DNA of 64,000 nt, taken from Ottelia alismoides (lineage: Eukaryota > Streptophyta > Magnoliopsida > Alismatales > Hydrocharitaceae). Position 1 is the stretch's first letter. Every line of letters begins with the position of its first letter. This document shows positions 49,851-60,988 of the stretch, piece after piece. The stretch is taken from contig JAZKJV010002956.1 in NCBI GenBank assembly GCA_037367405.1, positions 868,001-932,000 of the forward strand, written 5' to 3'. The translations under genes and the position numbers were made by a program. Under the pieces are notes generated by a model that saw nothing but the letters and a program-made list of their open reading frames with translations, was not told the origin of the DNA and did not search any database.

Positions 49851-50668
49851 CCTTTTCTAGTCCCTTAGCAAAAACGTATTTGGAAATAAGTGAAAATAAA
49901 AATAAAGAAAAGAAAAAGGAAAGAAATTAGAACAATATTGATTTTTAAGCTTATCTTCATAAAATTGCAGTACGGAGCTCTGTCGAACCTTTGGATTATT
50001 AGTGTATCGGAACATTAATGGGAAATGGATTTAAAACCTAACAACCTCTAAGTTCTACAAGACTCCTATTTAGGTCTCCTCAATAGTCATGTCAGAACAA
50101 GTCCACATACACAAATTCTTGTGACTATGAATCTTTACTTGTACGGTGTAAGTGAAATATAGCTTCTCAACTCAAAACTAGCAAAGAAATAGCCTCTCTC
50201 AACAAGGTAACTCTAGTCCCCCGATCTAGCAACTCTTTCCTCAAGGAGCGGGGATATTCCCTTCTAAGTTCATGTACAACCAGCTCAAGAAGAGGGGATG
50301 GAGAAGAGAATGGAATGTAACCAGTGTAACTACATATCCTTGGATAGATGCATGATCAGTGTTGCCAAGTCATCCACTGCAAGCTTACAAACATTTGACT
50401 TTGAATCTCTCTTTTTTCTTTTCTTTTTCATTTGTATATACACTCTAGCAGGAGTTTTACTTTTCAATCAGACCTATCCACTTTTGGAGATTCTGTATTT
50501 TTTCCAAAAATATAAAAAAGATGCAGCATGTAGATAAGGAGTTTTTCCTCTTGAGCCAGTAGACTATCCTTCTTTTGAAGCATTATTGCAACCCAACAAC
50601 ATCCTTTCTTTAGACCTCAACATCGCCAAACCAGGTTGAGACGCACTTCCCTCCCTGGAGGAGGATGA
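49851..50668 (-). other. Element D: 3' non-coding remnant, truncated
   Basis: It aligns by eye with 35809-36635 of B, including the blocks on the CTAGTCCCTTAGC and GAGAGGTTCC phrases. Homology stops at about 50668, where unrelated LTR sequence in the opposite orientation (E) begins. No pol of D is present. Confidence 0.65.
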
Positions 50669-50679
50669 GAGGTTCCACC

Positions 50680-52015
50680 CCAGATCTGTCGCCACATGTG
50701 AGAACCTGCCACTCCGACCTCACCCGCACCGATCGTCGTCGCCCCTCGTTTCCCAGCAGCCACCCAGGCCTGCTCCGCTGTCACCCTTCATCCTGCCTCA
50801 CCGCCAGATCCGTCGTGCTCGCACGTGAAGAGAGAAGGGGAGGGTGGTGCCTCCCTTGCCCCTTTGCCTCTTGGAACAAAAATGAAGAAGGAAACCCTAG
50901 TTTTAAAATAAAAAATATCTTTGGTAAAATTGCAAAATCACCCCAGAAGTTTCAACAATTTCCAAGAAGCCTCCCACCAACCTCAAGTCACATGCTCTGC
51001 ACATCAAATCTGCGTAAATTATCATTTTCTCCATCGCTTTTATTTTTTGTTATATTTTATTGTAAAAACTTTTAATACTTGCACTTCAGCCCTTCATCTC
51101 CAGGCTTTACGCATGATTATCTTGTCAGAATAAATGATATTTGTGTCTAAAAATTTTACAAAAATTTGTATAGACTCTTGTTGTAGCATTCTTCATTGTA
51201 TATAAATTTTATTACATTTCTTTGCTATTTGATATTTAAAAAAATAAAAAATGGTGTCTTTTTCTATGTCTGAAGTTTGAAAAATCATAAAAAATTGAAT
51301 ACTGTCTAAAAATTCCAAAAAAATAGATTAGATGTATTTTATTGTCTTTTGATTTCTATCTGATTTTCAAGAATTAACTATTTATAAAAATAAAAATAAT
51401 TGTAAAAGAATAAAAATCTTAGAAAAATCATAGAAACTTCAACAAAAATTCAAAAATAGTGATTCCAGTTCCTGTGTGTAGATATTTTTTATATATTTGT
51501 ATAAAAATCATTCCCGAGAATTTTGGGTATTAAATTAATTTTAAGGTGCAAAATACTCTAGGATGTGCATTGTTTATCTTTATTGCCACTTTTTCATTTT
51601 TACAAAATCACAAAAATATCATAAAAACTTGGAAAATTATCAAAAACATTAAAAAATATTTAAAACACAAAAATATTTTCTTTAGAATTTTCTGAATATT
51701 TTTTACCATTTTGACAAATACAAAAATATTATGGTGTGATTACTTCTTCTCTTGTGCCTATTGTTCCATATAAAACTAACTAAAAATAAAAACTCACTAA
51801 AAATTTTATCTTCGAAATTTGACTCTTAAGTTTTTCAATCGTGCTCCTTGTGTCCGACCTTTATTGCTATACCGGGTAAATTAAATAGCGAAAACCGCTT
51901 GGTTTTCATTGATCGATTTTCTATAAAGTGATTTTATATATTTTTCTCGTTGACTGAATCGATTGGTTTAGAACGACCCATTGCACTATTTTTTCATCTT
52001 AACCCATTTAAAAAT
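50680..52015 (+). repeat. Element E: 3' part of an LTR (plus), truncated
   Basis: The first 200 bp match the minus strand of D at 19402-19590. The last part (about 51840-51990) has GCTCCTTGTGTCCGACC and the GCTATACC...AATAGCG block of the A LTR end (19220-19270). The terminal CATCA is not recognisable. The middle is AT-rich with many AAAAT phrases, as in A and G. No ORF of note. Confidence 0.6.
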
Positions 52016-53359
52016 ATTCAAATATTTAACCACTAAGATAAAATAGCAAATAAACTCATATGTGATTGAAATTTCGAGGATATGTAGAGCGTTGATCTAA
52101 AGTTCAATCTATAGGGTTGGATTTTCGAATCGAAATTGTAAAAAAATAAAAAAATAAAGAGGATCGGAGTCCACATCACTAGAACCAAATACAAGAAACA
52201 GAATCCTAATCGTATGTTATTTACCCACCTTGGGATGAAGAAAATGAAGGGTTTTTGGAAACCCACACCTCCTTGTCTTATCGTCTTTATCCTTGAACCC
52301 AACTCCCCTGGAAACTCCCAACCCCCATCCAAACGGCAATGTTTTGATTTCGGCAAGTCCCGAGCTGTGTCCAGATATCACTTATCCTACAGGGGGGAAC
52401 TCTGAATCGGAGCTCCTCTTCAAGATAATGGATTTGAATCCTCTGCAGAGCACTGTAGAGCCCAATACTGCATGTGATCAAGTTCCTTCTTATCCTTCTT
52501 TTCTTTATCCAATAGAGTCCAAACTCATGACACATTCATCTTATCTTAGAAAACAGTCCTTATCAGACATTCATCACGTCGTTCGTAATGTTACTTTTAA
52601 TCGGGTGAGACTTGTTCTCTTTCTTCCTTCCCCCACCATGGCATCCTGCACCTCCCAACACCGCCACGGGAGATCAGCCCGGATATCAGACTACCACACC
52701 GCACTGGCCAGCGGCGCCACTGGAGGGTTTAGGGGCAGTGGATCATCTCCAAAACCCACACAAACACAGACATTAGCTCACTACAGATCACCATCTCTCA
52801 GGTGTCCTATCAACGTGTCCCAGCTGTCGACACGTGCCCCCTCTGAGCACCCTGGATTTTCACCCTCATCTCTGCGCGCTACCAAACAACCCCTCCTCTC
52901 AGTCCCATACAAACAGTACCATTCAAATCCTCATATACATGCAAACTTGCACAGACGAGGGTATCATCTAGACAGAAGGGGAAACTTGGCCCTTTGTGTG
53001 TTAAGCACACCACCCCACCCCCCAAACCCCATGCATGTTGTGGAATAGGGTGCAAGATGGACGTCCCAGATGTCGCCACATCAGTGCTCCCCTCCCTCCC
53101 AACTGCTGCCCAAACTAGATACCAATTAAATTTGCTGCTGCTTTCTGCTACCCCTCTCCGACTGCTGACGTGAGCGGTCCCCTAGCGTCGTACTCTCTCG
53201 ATAAAATAAAGGGCTAGTGCAACCCCCACTATCACAGGCACAAGTTGAATGAGAGGAACAAATGCACCCGAAGATTAGCACGGATTTGGTTAGATGCTTT
53301 AGGGGATCCGGACATCAAATTTGACACCGTACGTAAACTTCCGGCGGGGCCGCGGTGAA
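52016..53359. other. Intergenic region left of the MATE gene
   Basis: This is not recognisably LTR-derived. A 251-codon frame (52293-53048, plus) is open but shows no known domain and low complexity (Ser, Pro, His). The segment 52640-53060 is relatively GC-rich. I see no gene that can be supported. Confidence 0.4.

Positions 53360-53385
<26 letters not shown>
53360..53385. repeat. CT microsatellite upstream of the MATE gene
   Basis: This is an uninterrupted CT run of about 26 bp, some 540 bp upstream of the start codon. It could be a GAGA-type element, but that is inference. Confidence 0.8.
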
Positions 53386-53390
<5 letters not shown>

Positions 53391-53791
53391 GCCTTGGGAT
53401 TCCAGACAGCACCCCATAATGGAGCACCAATTCTCACACACTTAGGGGAGATAAGATATAAAGATAGAGATTTGGGTTGCAATTCATCAAATCGAAATGA
53501 CACATACACACGTGCACTGTAGGTTTTGCTTTGCAATGTGGAATCTATTCTAACTATGGATGCAGCAGATATTGGGTCATATCTACGGGGGGACGCACAT
53601 GGAAGGGTACACCGAGATTTGACCTTCAGATATACATAAAAGTTACATGAATATTGCACGAGTATGAAGATCAACCCTACAAACATGGAGAAAAACTTGG
53701 GTTGGGGTTGAGCAGATGACCACCTACTCACTCACCACACGTATCAGCACATCCCTCTGCAATTTAGGGTCCTCCCATTCCCAAAAGTAGA

Positions 53792-53797
53792 CACGTG
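53792..53797. promoter_or_regulatory. G-box/ABRE core upstream of the MATE gene
   Basis: CACGTG in the context ACACGTGG lies 34 bp upstream of the TATA box. This is a binding core for bZIP and bHLH factors and occurs in ABA-responsive promoters. Actual use is unknown. Confidence 0.5.
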
Positions 53798-53830
53798 GAT
53801 GATACTCCCGAAAGAAGCACCGCTTCTTAG

Positions 53831-53838
53831 TATAAATA
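53831..53838 (+). promoter_or_regulatory. TATA box of the MATE gene
   Basis: TATAAATA stands 94 bp before the ATG at 53925. Transcription would start near 53862, leaving a leader of about 60 bp without an upstream ATG. Confidence 0.7.
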
Positions 53839-53924
53839 CCCCCAACCCATTTCCCTCTATTTGACATCAACCCAATTTCACAAGAGCACCCATCGATAAG
53901 GAGAAGAAGCAAAAAAGGCCAAGT

Positions 53925-54050
53925 ATGTGCAGTGCAACAGCGCCCCTCAAGAAGGCTCAATACCCGTTAAACGCCGAAAAAACCATAACCCAACTTGAGT
54001 CACTTCAACATGCTAACTGTGAGCTCCAAAGGTGGCCAACCCCTTCTGAG
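53925..54050 (+). CDS. MATE transporter, exon 1 (42 codons)
   Basis: It starts at MCSATAPLKKAQYPLN and ends at RWPTPSE, directly before a GT donor (GTAAAC at 54051). It has exactly 42 codons, phase 0, and joins in frame to exon 2 at AVEEMRAIARISIP. The junction restores the hydrophilic N-terminus ending in a PTPxE.VEE-type motif that is usual in plant DTX48/49-like proteins. Reading straight upstream of exon 2 instead gives 32 residues of translated intron, so this start is preferred. It is too short and intron-separated to be seen as a long ORF. Confidence 0.8.
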
Positions 54051-54175
54051 GTAAACCCAATCAACGACATCACACTCACATGATAGAAATGCATGCATAC
54101 ACAATACATATTATACCCATCATACAGATTTCTTTGATATATGTAGGAAATTTAGTGATCCATATTATTTCACAG
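54051..54175 (+). other. MATE gene intron (125 bp)
   Basis: It begins GTAAAC and ends TTTCACAG. It is AT-rich, with a T-rich stretch before the acceptor. No in-frame stop separates it from exon 2, so the intron can be mistaken for coding sequence. Confidence 0.8.
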
Positions 54176-55597
54176 GCGGTTGAAGAGATGCGTGCAATAG
54201 CAAGGATCTCAATCCCCACGGCAACAACAGGTCTAGTCCTCTACTCACGCTCAATGATCTCCATGCTCTTCCTCGGATTTCTTGGCGAGCTCGAGCTCGC
54301 CGGAGGCTCCCTCTCCATTGGCTTCGCCAACATCACCGGCTACTCTGTCCTCTCGGGTCTTGCCATGGGTATGGAGCCTATATGCGGGCAGGCGTTTGGT
54401 GCCAAGCAGCGGAAGCTTCTCGGCCTGACGTTGCAGCGCACCGTTCTGCTGCTCCTCGCTGCGACCATGCCGATATCGGCACTCTGGCTCAACGTCCGAC
54501 GGATACTTGTGTGGTGCGGCCAGGACGACGAGATATCATCCGTGGCGGGGTGCTTTCTTGCCTTTGCTGTGCCGGATCTTTTGCTGTTATCGTTCCTTCA
54601 TCCACTGCGAGTGTACCTCCGCACGCAGGGCGTCACGCTGCCCCTGACATACTGCTCCGCCGCCTCCGTCGTGCTCCACGTTCCGCTAAATTACCTACTC
54701 GTTGTACGCTTACGGTTGGGCATCGCTGGTGTGGCGCTGGCGATGGTGTGGACCAATCTCAACCTGCTCTTGTTGGTAGTCCTATACATCGTCGTCTCGC
54801 GTGTCCACGAGGACTCATGGGTCCGGCCGGGGATCGAGTGTCTCCGCGGATGGTCGTCGCTGCTGCGGCTGGCAGTGCCGACGTGCGCGTCGGTATGCTT
54901 GGAATGGTGGTGGTACGAGCTCATGATCATGCTTTGCGGCCTCCTGCCCAATCCTAAGGCGACGGTTGCATCAATGGGGATACTAATCCAGACGACCGCA
55001 CTTGTTTACGTGTTTCCGTCCTCCCTCTCCCTAGGAGTCTCGACACGTGTCGGCAACGAGCTCGGCGCCGGTCGCCCCGCGCTGGCGCGTGTATCGGCCA
55101 TCGTAGCATTGGCGTCGGCAGTAGTGATGGGGCTTGGCGCAATGATCTTCACAACATCGGTGAGGCATCTGTGGGGGAGGCTGTTCACCAGTGACCAGGA
55201 GATACTGAAGCTCACCGCTGTGGCGCTGCCAATCGCCGGCATCTGCGAGCTGGGGAACTGTCCTCAGACGACCGGGTGCGGTGTGCTACGCGGAAGTGCA
55301 AGGCCGACGGTGGGCGCCAACATCAACTTCGGCTCGTTCTATCTTGTCGGGATGCCGGTGGCGGTGTTGCTGGCGTTCCTGGCGAGGATGGGGTTCGCAG
55401 GGCTGTGGCTCGGCATGCTCGCAGCGCAAGTGTCTTGCGCTGGGTTCATGTTGTGCGTAGTCGGGAGGATGGATTGGACAGCGGAGACGGAGCGGGCGTT
55501 GGAATTGACGAAGACGAGCTCCGCCACAGCCACTACCATCAAAGGCGAGGAGGCGTTTGAGCTTGAGAGCGACCCTTTCATTCAAGTTGCTCCATGA
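54176..55597 (+). CDS. MATE/DETOXIFICATION efflux transporter, exon 2 (DTX48/49-like, ABS3 clade)
   Basis: Exon 2 encodes 473 residues; the spliced protein has 515, normal for the family. It is an integral membrane antiporter of the MATE family (two MatE repeats, 12 expected membrane spans), which exports organic solutes in exchange for H+ or Na+. Family motifs are present: GMEPICGQAFGA (residues 107-118 of the spliced protein), PLNYLLV, SLSLGVSTRVGNELGAG and GNCPQTTGCGVLRGSARP. The last is typical of plant DTX48-51 proteins. Arabidopsis relatives act at endosomal, Golgi or plasma membranes in iron balance, senescence or ABA export; the substrate here cannot be told. The exon is much richer in GC than its surroundings, as in many monocot genes. 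It has no lesion. No canonical AATAAA is seen in the first 300 bp downstream. Confidence 0.93.
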   Translation, partial: AVEEMRAIARISIPTATTGLVLYSRSMISMLFLGFLGELELAGGSLSIGFANITGYSVLSGLAMGMEPICGQAFGAKQRKLLGLTLQRTVLLLLAATMPISALWLNVRRILVWCGQDDEISSVAGCFLAFAVPDLLLLSFLHPLRVYLRTQGVTLPLTYCSAASVVLHVPLNYLLVVRLRLGIAGVALAMVWTNLNLLLLVVLYIVVSRVHEDSWVRPGIECLRGWSSLLRLAVPTCASVCLEWWWYELMIMLCGLLPNPKATVASMGILIQTTALVYVFPSSLSLGVSTRVGNELGAGRPALARVSAIVALASAVVMGLGAMIFTTSVRHLWGRLFTSDQEILKLTAVALPIAGICELGNCPQTTGCGVLRGSARPTVGANINFGSFYLVGMPVAVLLAFLARMGFAGLWLGMLAAQVSCAGFMLCVVGRMDWTAETERALELTKTSSATATTIKGEEAFELESDPFIQVAP

Positions 55598-56916
55598 GTG
55601 CCTTTGCATTGTTTTGGCTGCTCCTCCTTTTACTGATATGTGCTTTTTCTAATGACCAATGTATGTGGGTGAGCCTGGGGGTTTGACCTAATATAAACGA
55701 GATTTATATAAATGCTCCTGTAAATACTTTTTATTCTGTTTAAGCCCCCTCCCTTTTTCCTGCTGCTTTGTACCATTGCACGTACCTCAGGGGTATATAT
55801 AAAGGAGGGGAATATTGGGGGTCCTTTTCTTGGATCAGGGACGTGTGATTGTATCATTCCACGGGATATCGCCATTGGTTTCTATTCTTGTTTCTGTGAT
55901 GGTCTTCAATTACAACGAGGACCTCCAACTCAAGATGCCAAATTTCTGAGGAAGATTTGGGGTTGGTTTTTAAAGTTGTAATGGATAGCGTATCAGTATT
56001 TAGAATGGAATATTCGTCTACGTTGGCAAAGACATAATACGTGAAATACCGAATGGAAAATGTCAAGGATGTGTAAAATAGATATACCATAAGGTCTATC
56101 ATAAGAGTCCTAAACTAACGCTTTTCTCTGAAGTATGATTGTCGATAGGTGTGCCCTAAAGGCTAGTTTTGTTTCTGGTGTACACCAGTATATACCGGTG
56201 TACCCCTCGTTCCAACCCTCCATGCAGTCTATCGTTCATAGGGATACCTCAACCCAATCCAATCCAGTTACCAAACTCCTAAATAAGCAAGCAATTACAC
56301 CATACCCCGATTTTGGTTTAATGTTGCCTCGATAGGTTTGTATCGTTGTCTCTCTTTGCCATGAACACAACAACATTTTCAAAAAAATCACAGTTATCTT
56401 TTCGTAATCAAGATGAATAAAGGTCATGTACGATGGATCTCTTCACCATGGAGCAACTATTTCATTGATCAACAAATAAAGACAATTATCTTATAGTGAG
56501 GAACGAAGCCAGAAATATCTACTCAGGAGCTGAGATGTTATTTATGTAGCTTTATAATCATCATTTATCATTATCACTGTTAATCTTTGTTGGATTTTAA
56601 AGATCGTGTAACGCATCAGAAAGGAAGTCAAAGAATTTGGTACTAAGATTTTTAAAGATATTTTACATAAAACACTTATAAAATTGAGATTTTACACCAT
56701 TGTCCTTGCAAAAAAGTTTATTAAAAACAATATTCTCGTAATTCTTCATTTTATATGAATGCCTTTTGGATAGTCACATCTAACTATTTTTAATATAAAA
56801 TTGTATTTTTTTGTACTTATACTCTTTATTAAACATTTATTCTTTTAAATACTTTATTCTCAATATACATTCCAATAATGTTTTCGTCACGTTCCATGAC
56901 CATCATTAACTTGATG

Positions 56917-57002
56917 CTAGAGCTTCATGCATTTACTACAAGCTCGTCTTTAAATGTAATTACTAGAGCTTCATGCAATTACTGCAAGTTTGTCTTTAAA
57001 TG
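56917..57002. repeat. Two-copy tandem repeat, period 46 bp
   Basis: Copies at 56917-56956 and 56963-57002 share CTAGAGCTTCATGCA at the start and GTCTTTAAATG at the end, with a few differences. Confidence 0.8.
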
Positions 57003-57447
57003 GCTTCTCTACTCCTCCACATTAATGTATTCCATTCTTTGAGGTGAAAAGCTTTAATATTTGATCCCATTGCACCATTATTATGTGTATTAAGTTAATT
57101 GAATGCCATCTATATATGTGCTTAACAAAGTATAATTATAAACAAGTTTATAAATAAGTCATCCTAATAGATTATATTATAAAAAAAGATTCAAAATATA
57201 AGATATAAGGAGAAGTAGTATGCAATACTTTCTATATATCGATGTAGATAAAAATAATAAATCTGTATATGTTCTTCTACCATATCCATATATATTCTAT
57301 GTTGATATATGTATTCTTATTCAATATAAAATAGATATGCATATGAATATCATTTAGATATCTATATCTTTATTTTAATATATATATATAAATATAATGG
57401 TTGATTATTTGTTCTATATGTAACAAAATTTTATGATATATTTTCTC

Positions 57448-57469
57448 ATATATATATATATATATATAT
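57448..57469. repeat. AT microsatellite
   Basis: An uninterrupted AT dinucleotide run of 22 bp. Confidence 0.85.
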
Positions 57470-57835
57470 TATCGAGAAAGTACATGTAACACGTTGTATC
57501 ATGTATATATATATTAGGCATTTCTGATTTGTAAATTGTGTTATTCAGAACTATTTTTAAGGATATTGTAACATAACTTCCATATTTGTCAACATATCTA
57601 TCAACATCTATATTCACATTTTAAATAGAATCACGACATAATTATTACCTATATTTGTATCTATTTATTTGGAACTGGAGATGCACATGTATATGAATAT
57701 ATCTATATATGATCTTCCACTATATCTATTTTTAAAGATTTTGAAATCAGTATCCATATTTGTTTAAAAATAGATACGAATATAGATCACTTTTATCCGC
57801 AAACATTATATATATGGTTTCATATATAAATATAG

Positions 57836-58810
57836 CTATAAATTTATTTTTATAACAAGGCCTAATAGAACATTTCTACTGTCCTCTGTGAAAAAGGAAA
57901 ACATTGAATCAAACGACTTCCAATATGAAGAGTCTATTGGATGACACATAAGTCTGTCTTTAGATTGATTCCTCTCATGACAAGTCATCCATTTTGCAAT
58001 TTTGTTCGACATGAACAATTTTTACAATTTAGGGATAAGAGTGATATAACACAATACCGTAGCTGGTTTTTTTTGTGCGAGAGCGATCAACATTATCACA
58101 TCGATATATGGATGCTCCAAATTGTGGTCAAGTATCCATGTTCATGTGAACATTCTAAAAAGGTATACAATTTTAGGGCACTCATTGATCTTCTCTGAAT
58201 TAAATCCTAAATTTCACAACTCTTTCTTCACATCTCGCCAAGCATTTGGGAAACCATTCTTTGCTTGAAAAACTGGCATCAAATTAAGAATTTCATACAT
58301 GTACACATTTGTGCATTGGTATCTCACCTTTATCCTAAATAATTCCAACAAAAATTTTAGTCTTGGCATCTTGTTCTCCAATATGATGGGTTCATCCACA
58401 TCTTTCAAAAAATGTGAAAATTTGGCCACTATCTTATATGAGTTCAACAAGATCTCGATCACGAACCATTACATCCTCATCACATATTGACTGATTCGGT
58501 TGGGAACGCCCTTCACTTTATGAATCTACATTCATCGAGGATGAGATGCCTATAAAGTTCTCATCCTAAACAGATAAAAATCTCACCAACCATTCAAAAT
58601 TGCATGCTCGAAAATGGTAGATCAATCTCTTAATTTAATATTCAGACACTTCTTGCATGTGCAAGTAATCAAATCTTTGTTTGGGCTTTTTCGAAAGGTA
58701 ATCTGATTTTCATGAAATGTGCATTCTAAAAAAATCGATTTAGCAAACATTCTTTATATGCAGGATAATTAGTCTGACACTTCGTTACCCAAGACTTGTA
58801 CATCCCAAAT
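57836..58810 (-). pseudogene. CACTA (En/Spm) TNP2-type transposase relic
   Basis: Read on the minus strand, successive short frames match the N-terminal half of TNP2 transposases in the right order. These are a start like SWVTKCQTNYPAYKE (about 58770), a cysteine segment LITCTCKKCLN (about 58660) followed by IFEHAILNGW, then KFSHFLKDVDEPI (from about 58420), then GASIYRCDNVDRSR (about 58110), VLCY.TLIPKL and LFMSNKIAKWMTCHERN (about 58010). The hallmark RLMCHPIDSSYWKSFD (about 57940) and SRNVLLGL (about 57865) come last. Frames shift and several stops are present, and the catalytic C-terminal part is missing after 57836. No CACTA terminal repeats are seen nearby. The family call rests on motif order read by eye. 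Confidence 0.65.
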
Positions 58811-60289
58811 ACTAAGTTCATCATAAAATAAACTATATTACCTCTAGAAAAACAATGATCATTTGTTTTCTAAAATTAACCCATCCTAACCAAGTCAACT
58901 TTCTTGACCTTAACCCAAGACTACAAGTGGTTGGTTTAAAACCAAGAAGAGTACGGATCTAGGCGATGAGAAGAGAAGTCTTTTTGCTAATTTTTTTTCC
59001 TTGAGCTCGTCCATAAAGACATAAACAAAAGTACAACGAGATTGTTGTTACATGTACAATTTTACAATTAAGCAAATTTCGGCAGCATAACCCCACACCC
59101 CTTCATTATATCCCATAAATCAATCATGATCAGCTCTCAAAATTGACAATGAGGTGACTATAATTAAAGTTGACCAAGAATGATTAGGTATAACAAAGAG
59201 GATTGGAGTTATGCTAACAAAAAATATGCTCAAATGTAAATTTTTGCATGCAACAACAATTGCATTGTACTGTGGTTTGTGTCTTTATGGATCCCCTTAG
59301 TCCAGGACCTCCTAACAAAGGAAAACCAATATATATAAGATTATAGAGACACTTTGTGCCCACATTTCTATGTGTTACAAATGGGATCTGCAAGATATAT
59401 GTACAATACTAATCATATATGTTGACTAGGAATGCACATGTATTTGGTTAATTTTTGATAGAGAAAGGGAGCTTTGTGAACCTAAGATTGTGTCTAATAT
59501 ATCAAGTGTATGTATATATTATATACAACTTATTAAGAACGAACTTGCAAAAGAAATAACCTTCCACTCACACAAATCAAAATCAATGACCATTAGATTG
59601 AGATATCCCATCTCGAACTGTGTCTAATAGGTATAGGAAACCAAAATGATATAACACTTTTTAAGTGATGCGAGCTTCCAATGTGTTGCACACGTCTCCC
59701 AGTGTGGAGGGATGCAGGTTGTGTGATTTGTTTTGTGCGATTTCCTACTTCAATTAATTTCTAATGTTATTGAATATCTGACTACGAATTAATGTGAACA
59801 TAATGTCACATTAATTAACATTTAATGTTATAACATATCACAAGAGTTTTTCTAATGTAACACATATGGCATACATAATTTAAACACATGTTAATTAACA
59901 TTACCATTAATTATGACATCATGCACCCATTCTATGACATCATAGATTAAGCTAGGCTCATAAATATGCTGCACTAAATGAATGGATCTAGCTTACACTA
60001 ACCTCATCTTGGATCTATGAGCCCATCATCTTGTCTTGAAAAGAGTGTCTACAAGACAACATATATAACAATCAATTATATCCAACCAATCTTCACTACA
60101 CATGTATACTAAAAGTTCAATCTTAACTCATACAGTCATGCATCCATTTCTCTGTAATGTTACACTAGATTCAATTATCAACACTGATATTAATAATCAT
60201 AGAATCAAAATTACATCAATTAAACACAATGTAATTAACATTAAAAATTATATAAAAATACATGTGTTGACATTTATTCCTTTGAATAT
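58811..60289. other. Intergenic AT-rich region
   Basis: No supportable gene. Several ATTAATTAACAT-like phrases recur at 59790-59920 and again near 60230. Parts may be remains of the CACTA element, which is inference. Confidence 0.35.
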
Positions 60290-60715
60290 GAGGTGAGGAG
60301 GTGAGAGAGATACCTTGAGGAGGACTTGTGACCGAGATGACAAGCGGGGAGGTAGCGAAGGTGGAGGTGGGGATGCGTTGGAGGTGGGGAGGGTGACCTA
60401 GAGGTCGAGGAGGAGGTGAGAGAAGCGGGGATGTGATGTCAAAAGGAGGATGTGGGATAGTGATGGGAGGGAGTGGGAGTTGAGGGAGGGAGAGGTAGGA
60501 GGTTGGGAGGGACAAAGAGGTGGCCGATGGAGGGAGGAGGAGTTGGGCAATGATGGGAGCAGAAGGGTGGAACTGGAGAGGGGGGGAGGGAGAGAGGAGG
60601 AGTCGAGGGAGGGAAGGGAAGAGGTGGGAGGAGGGCAACAATTGTCAAAGGAGCTGGGATGAGGGCGACATTGGGTGGAGGAGGCAAGAAGAGGGCAATA
60701 GAGGTAGTTGGAAAA
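60290..60715. repeat. Purine-rich low-complexity tract (G/A on plus strand)
   Basis: About 430 bp are dominated by GGAGG, GGGAG and GAGGTG phrases with few pyrimidines. Frames on the minus strand (for example 60216-60641) are open only because of the composition (Pro, Ser, Leu) and are not called as genes. Confidence 0.75.
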
Positions 60716-60988
60716 CACGACCGACCAGTCATCTAAGAATAGACTACTGTAGCTATAATGATCAGTCGATTTTTTATAGACAATTTATTTTTGTTTTATT
60801 TATACTCCTAAGCTTAGATGTATAGTAAAACTATGGGAGTGTCGAAATCAGGGAGGCAAACTGTTTAGAAACTAGGATAAAATTATAAAAAATAAGGTAC
60901 AAGGGGCTTCCTATTTTTATTTTAGGTATTTTTCTGAATTTTTATTTGATTTTTATACTGTTTTTATGATTTTATATACCAATAAAAG

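Larger units (their letters stand above)
55598..57835. other. Intergenic region right of the MATE gene
   Basis: It is AT-rich with no supportable gene. A TATA-like GTATATATAAAGG stands at about 55793-55805 without a recognisable gene after it. A perfect 14-bp palindrome (CTGGTGTACACCAG) is at 56175-56188. Confidence 0.4.

Noticed and set aside
52293..53048. 251-codon open frame left of the MATE gene
   Set aside because: Low-complexity Ser/Pro/His composition, no domain, no promoter or splice context that supports it.
54080..54175. First 32 residues of the long MATE frame
   Set aside because: They are intron sequence; a conserved-type N-terminus lies in the separate exon at 53925-54050 with proper GT-AG borders.
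55793..55870. Second promoter (TATA-like box) right of the MATE gene
   Set aside because: No recognisable coding sequence follows in the next kilobase.
60216..60732. Several overlapping Pro/Ser/Leu-rich frames on the minus strand
   Set aside because: They are open only because the DNA is a purine/pyrimidine-biased tract.
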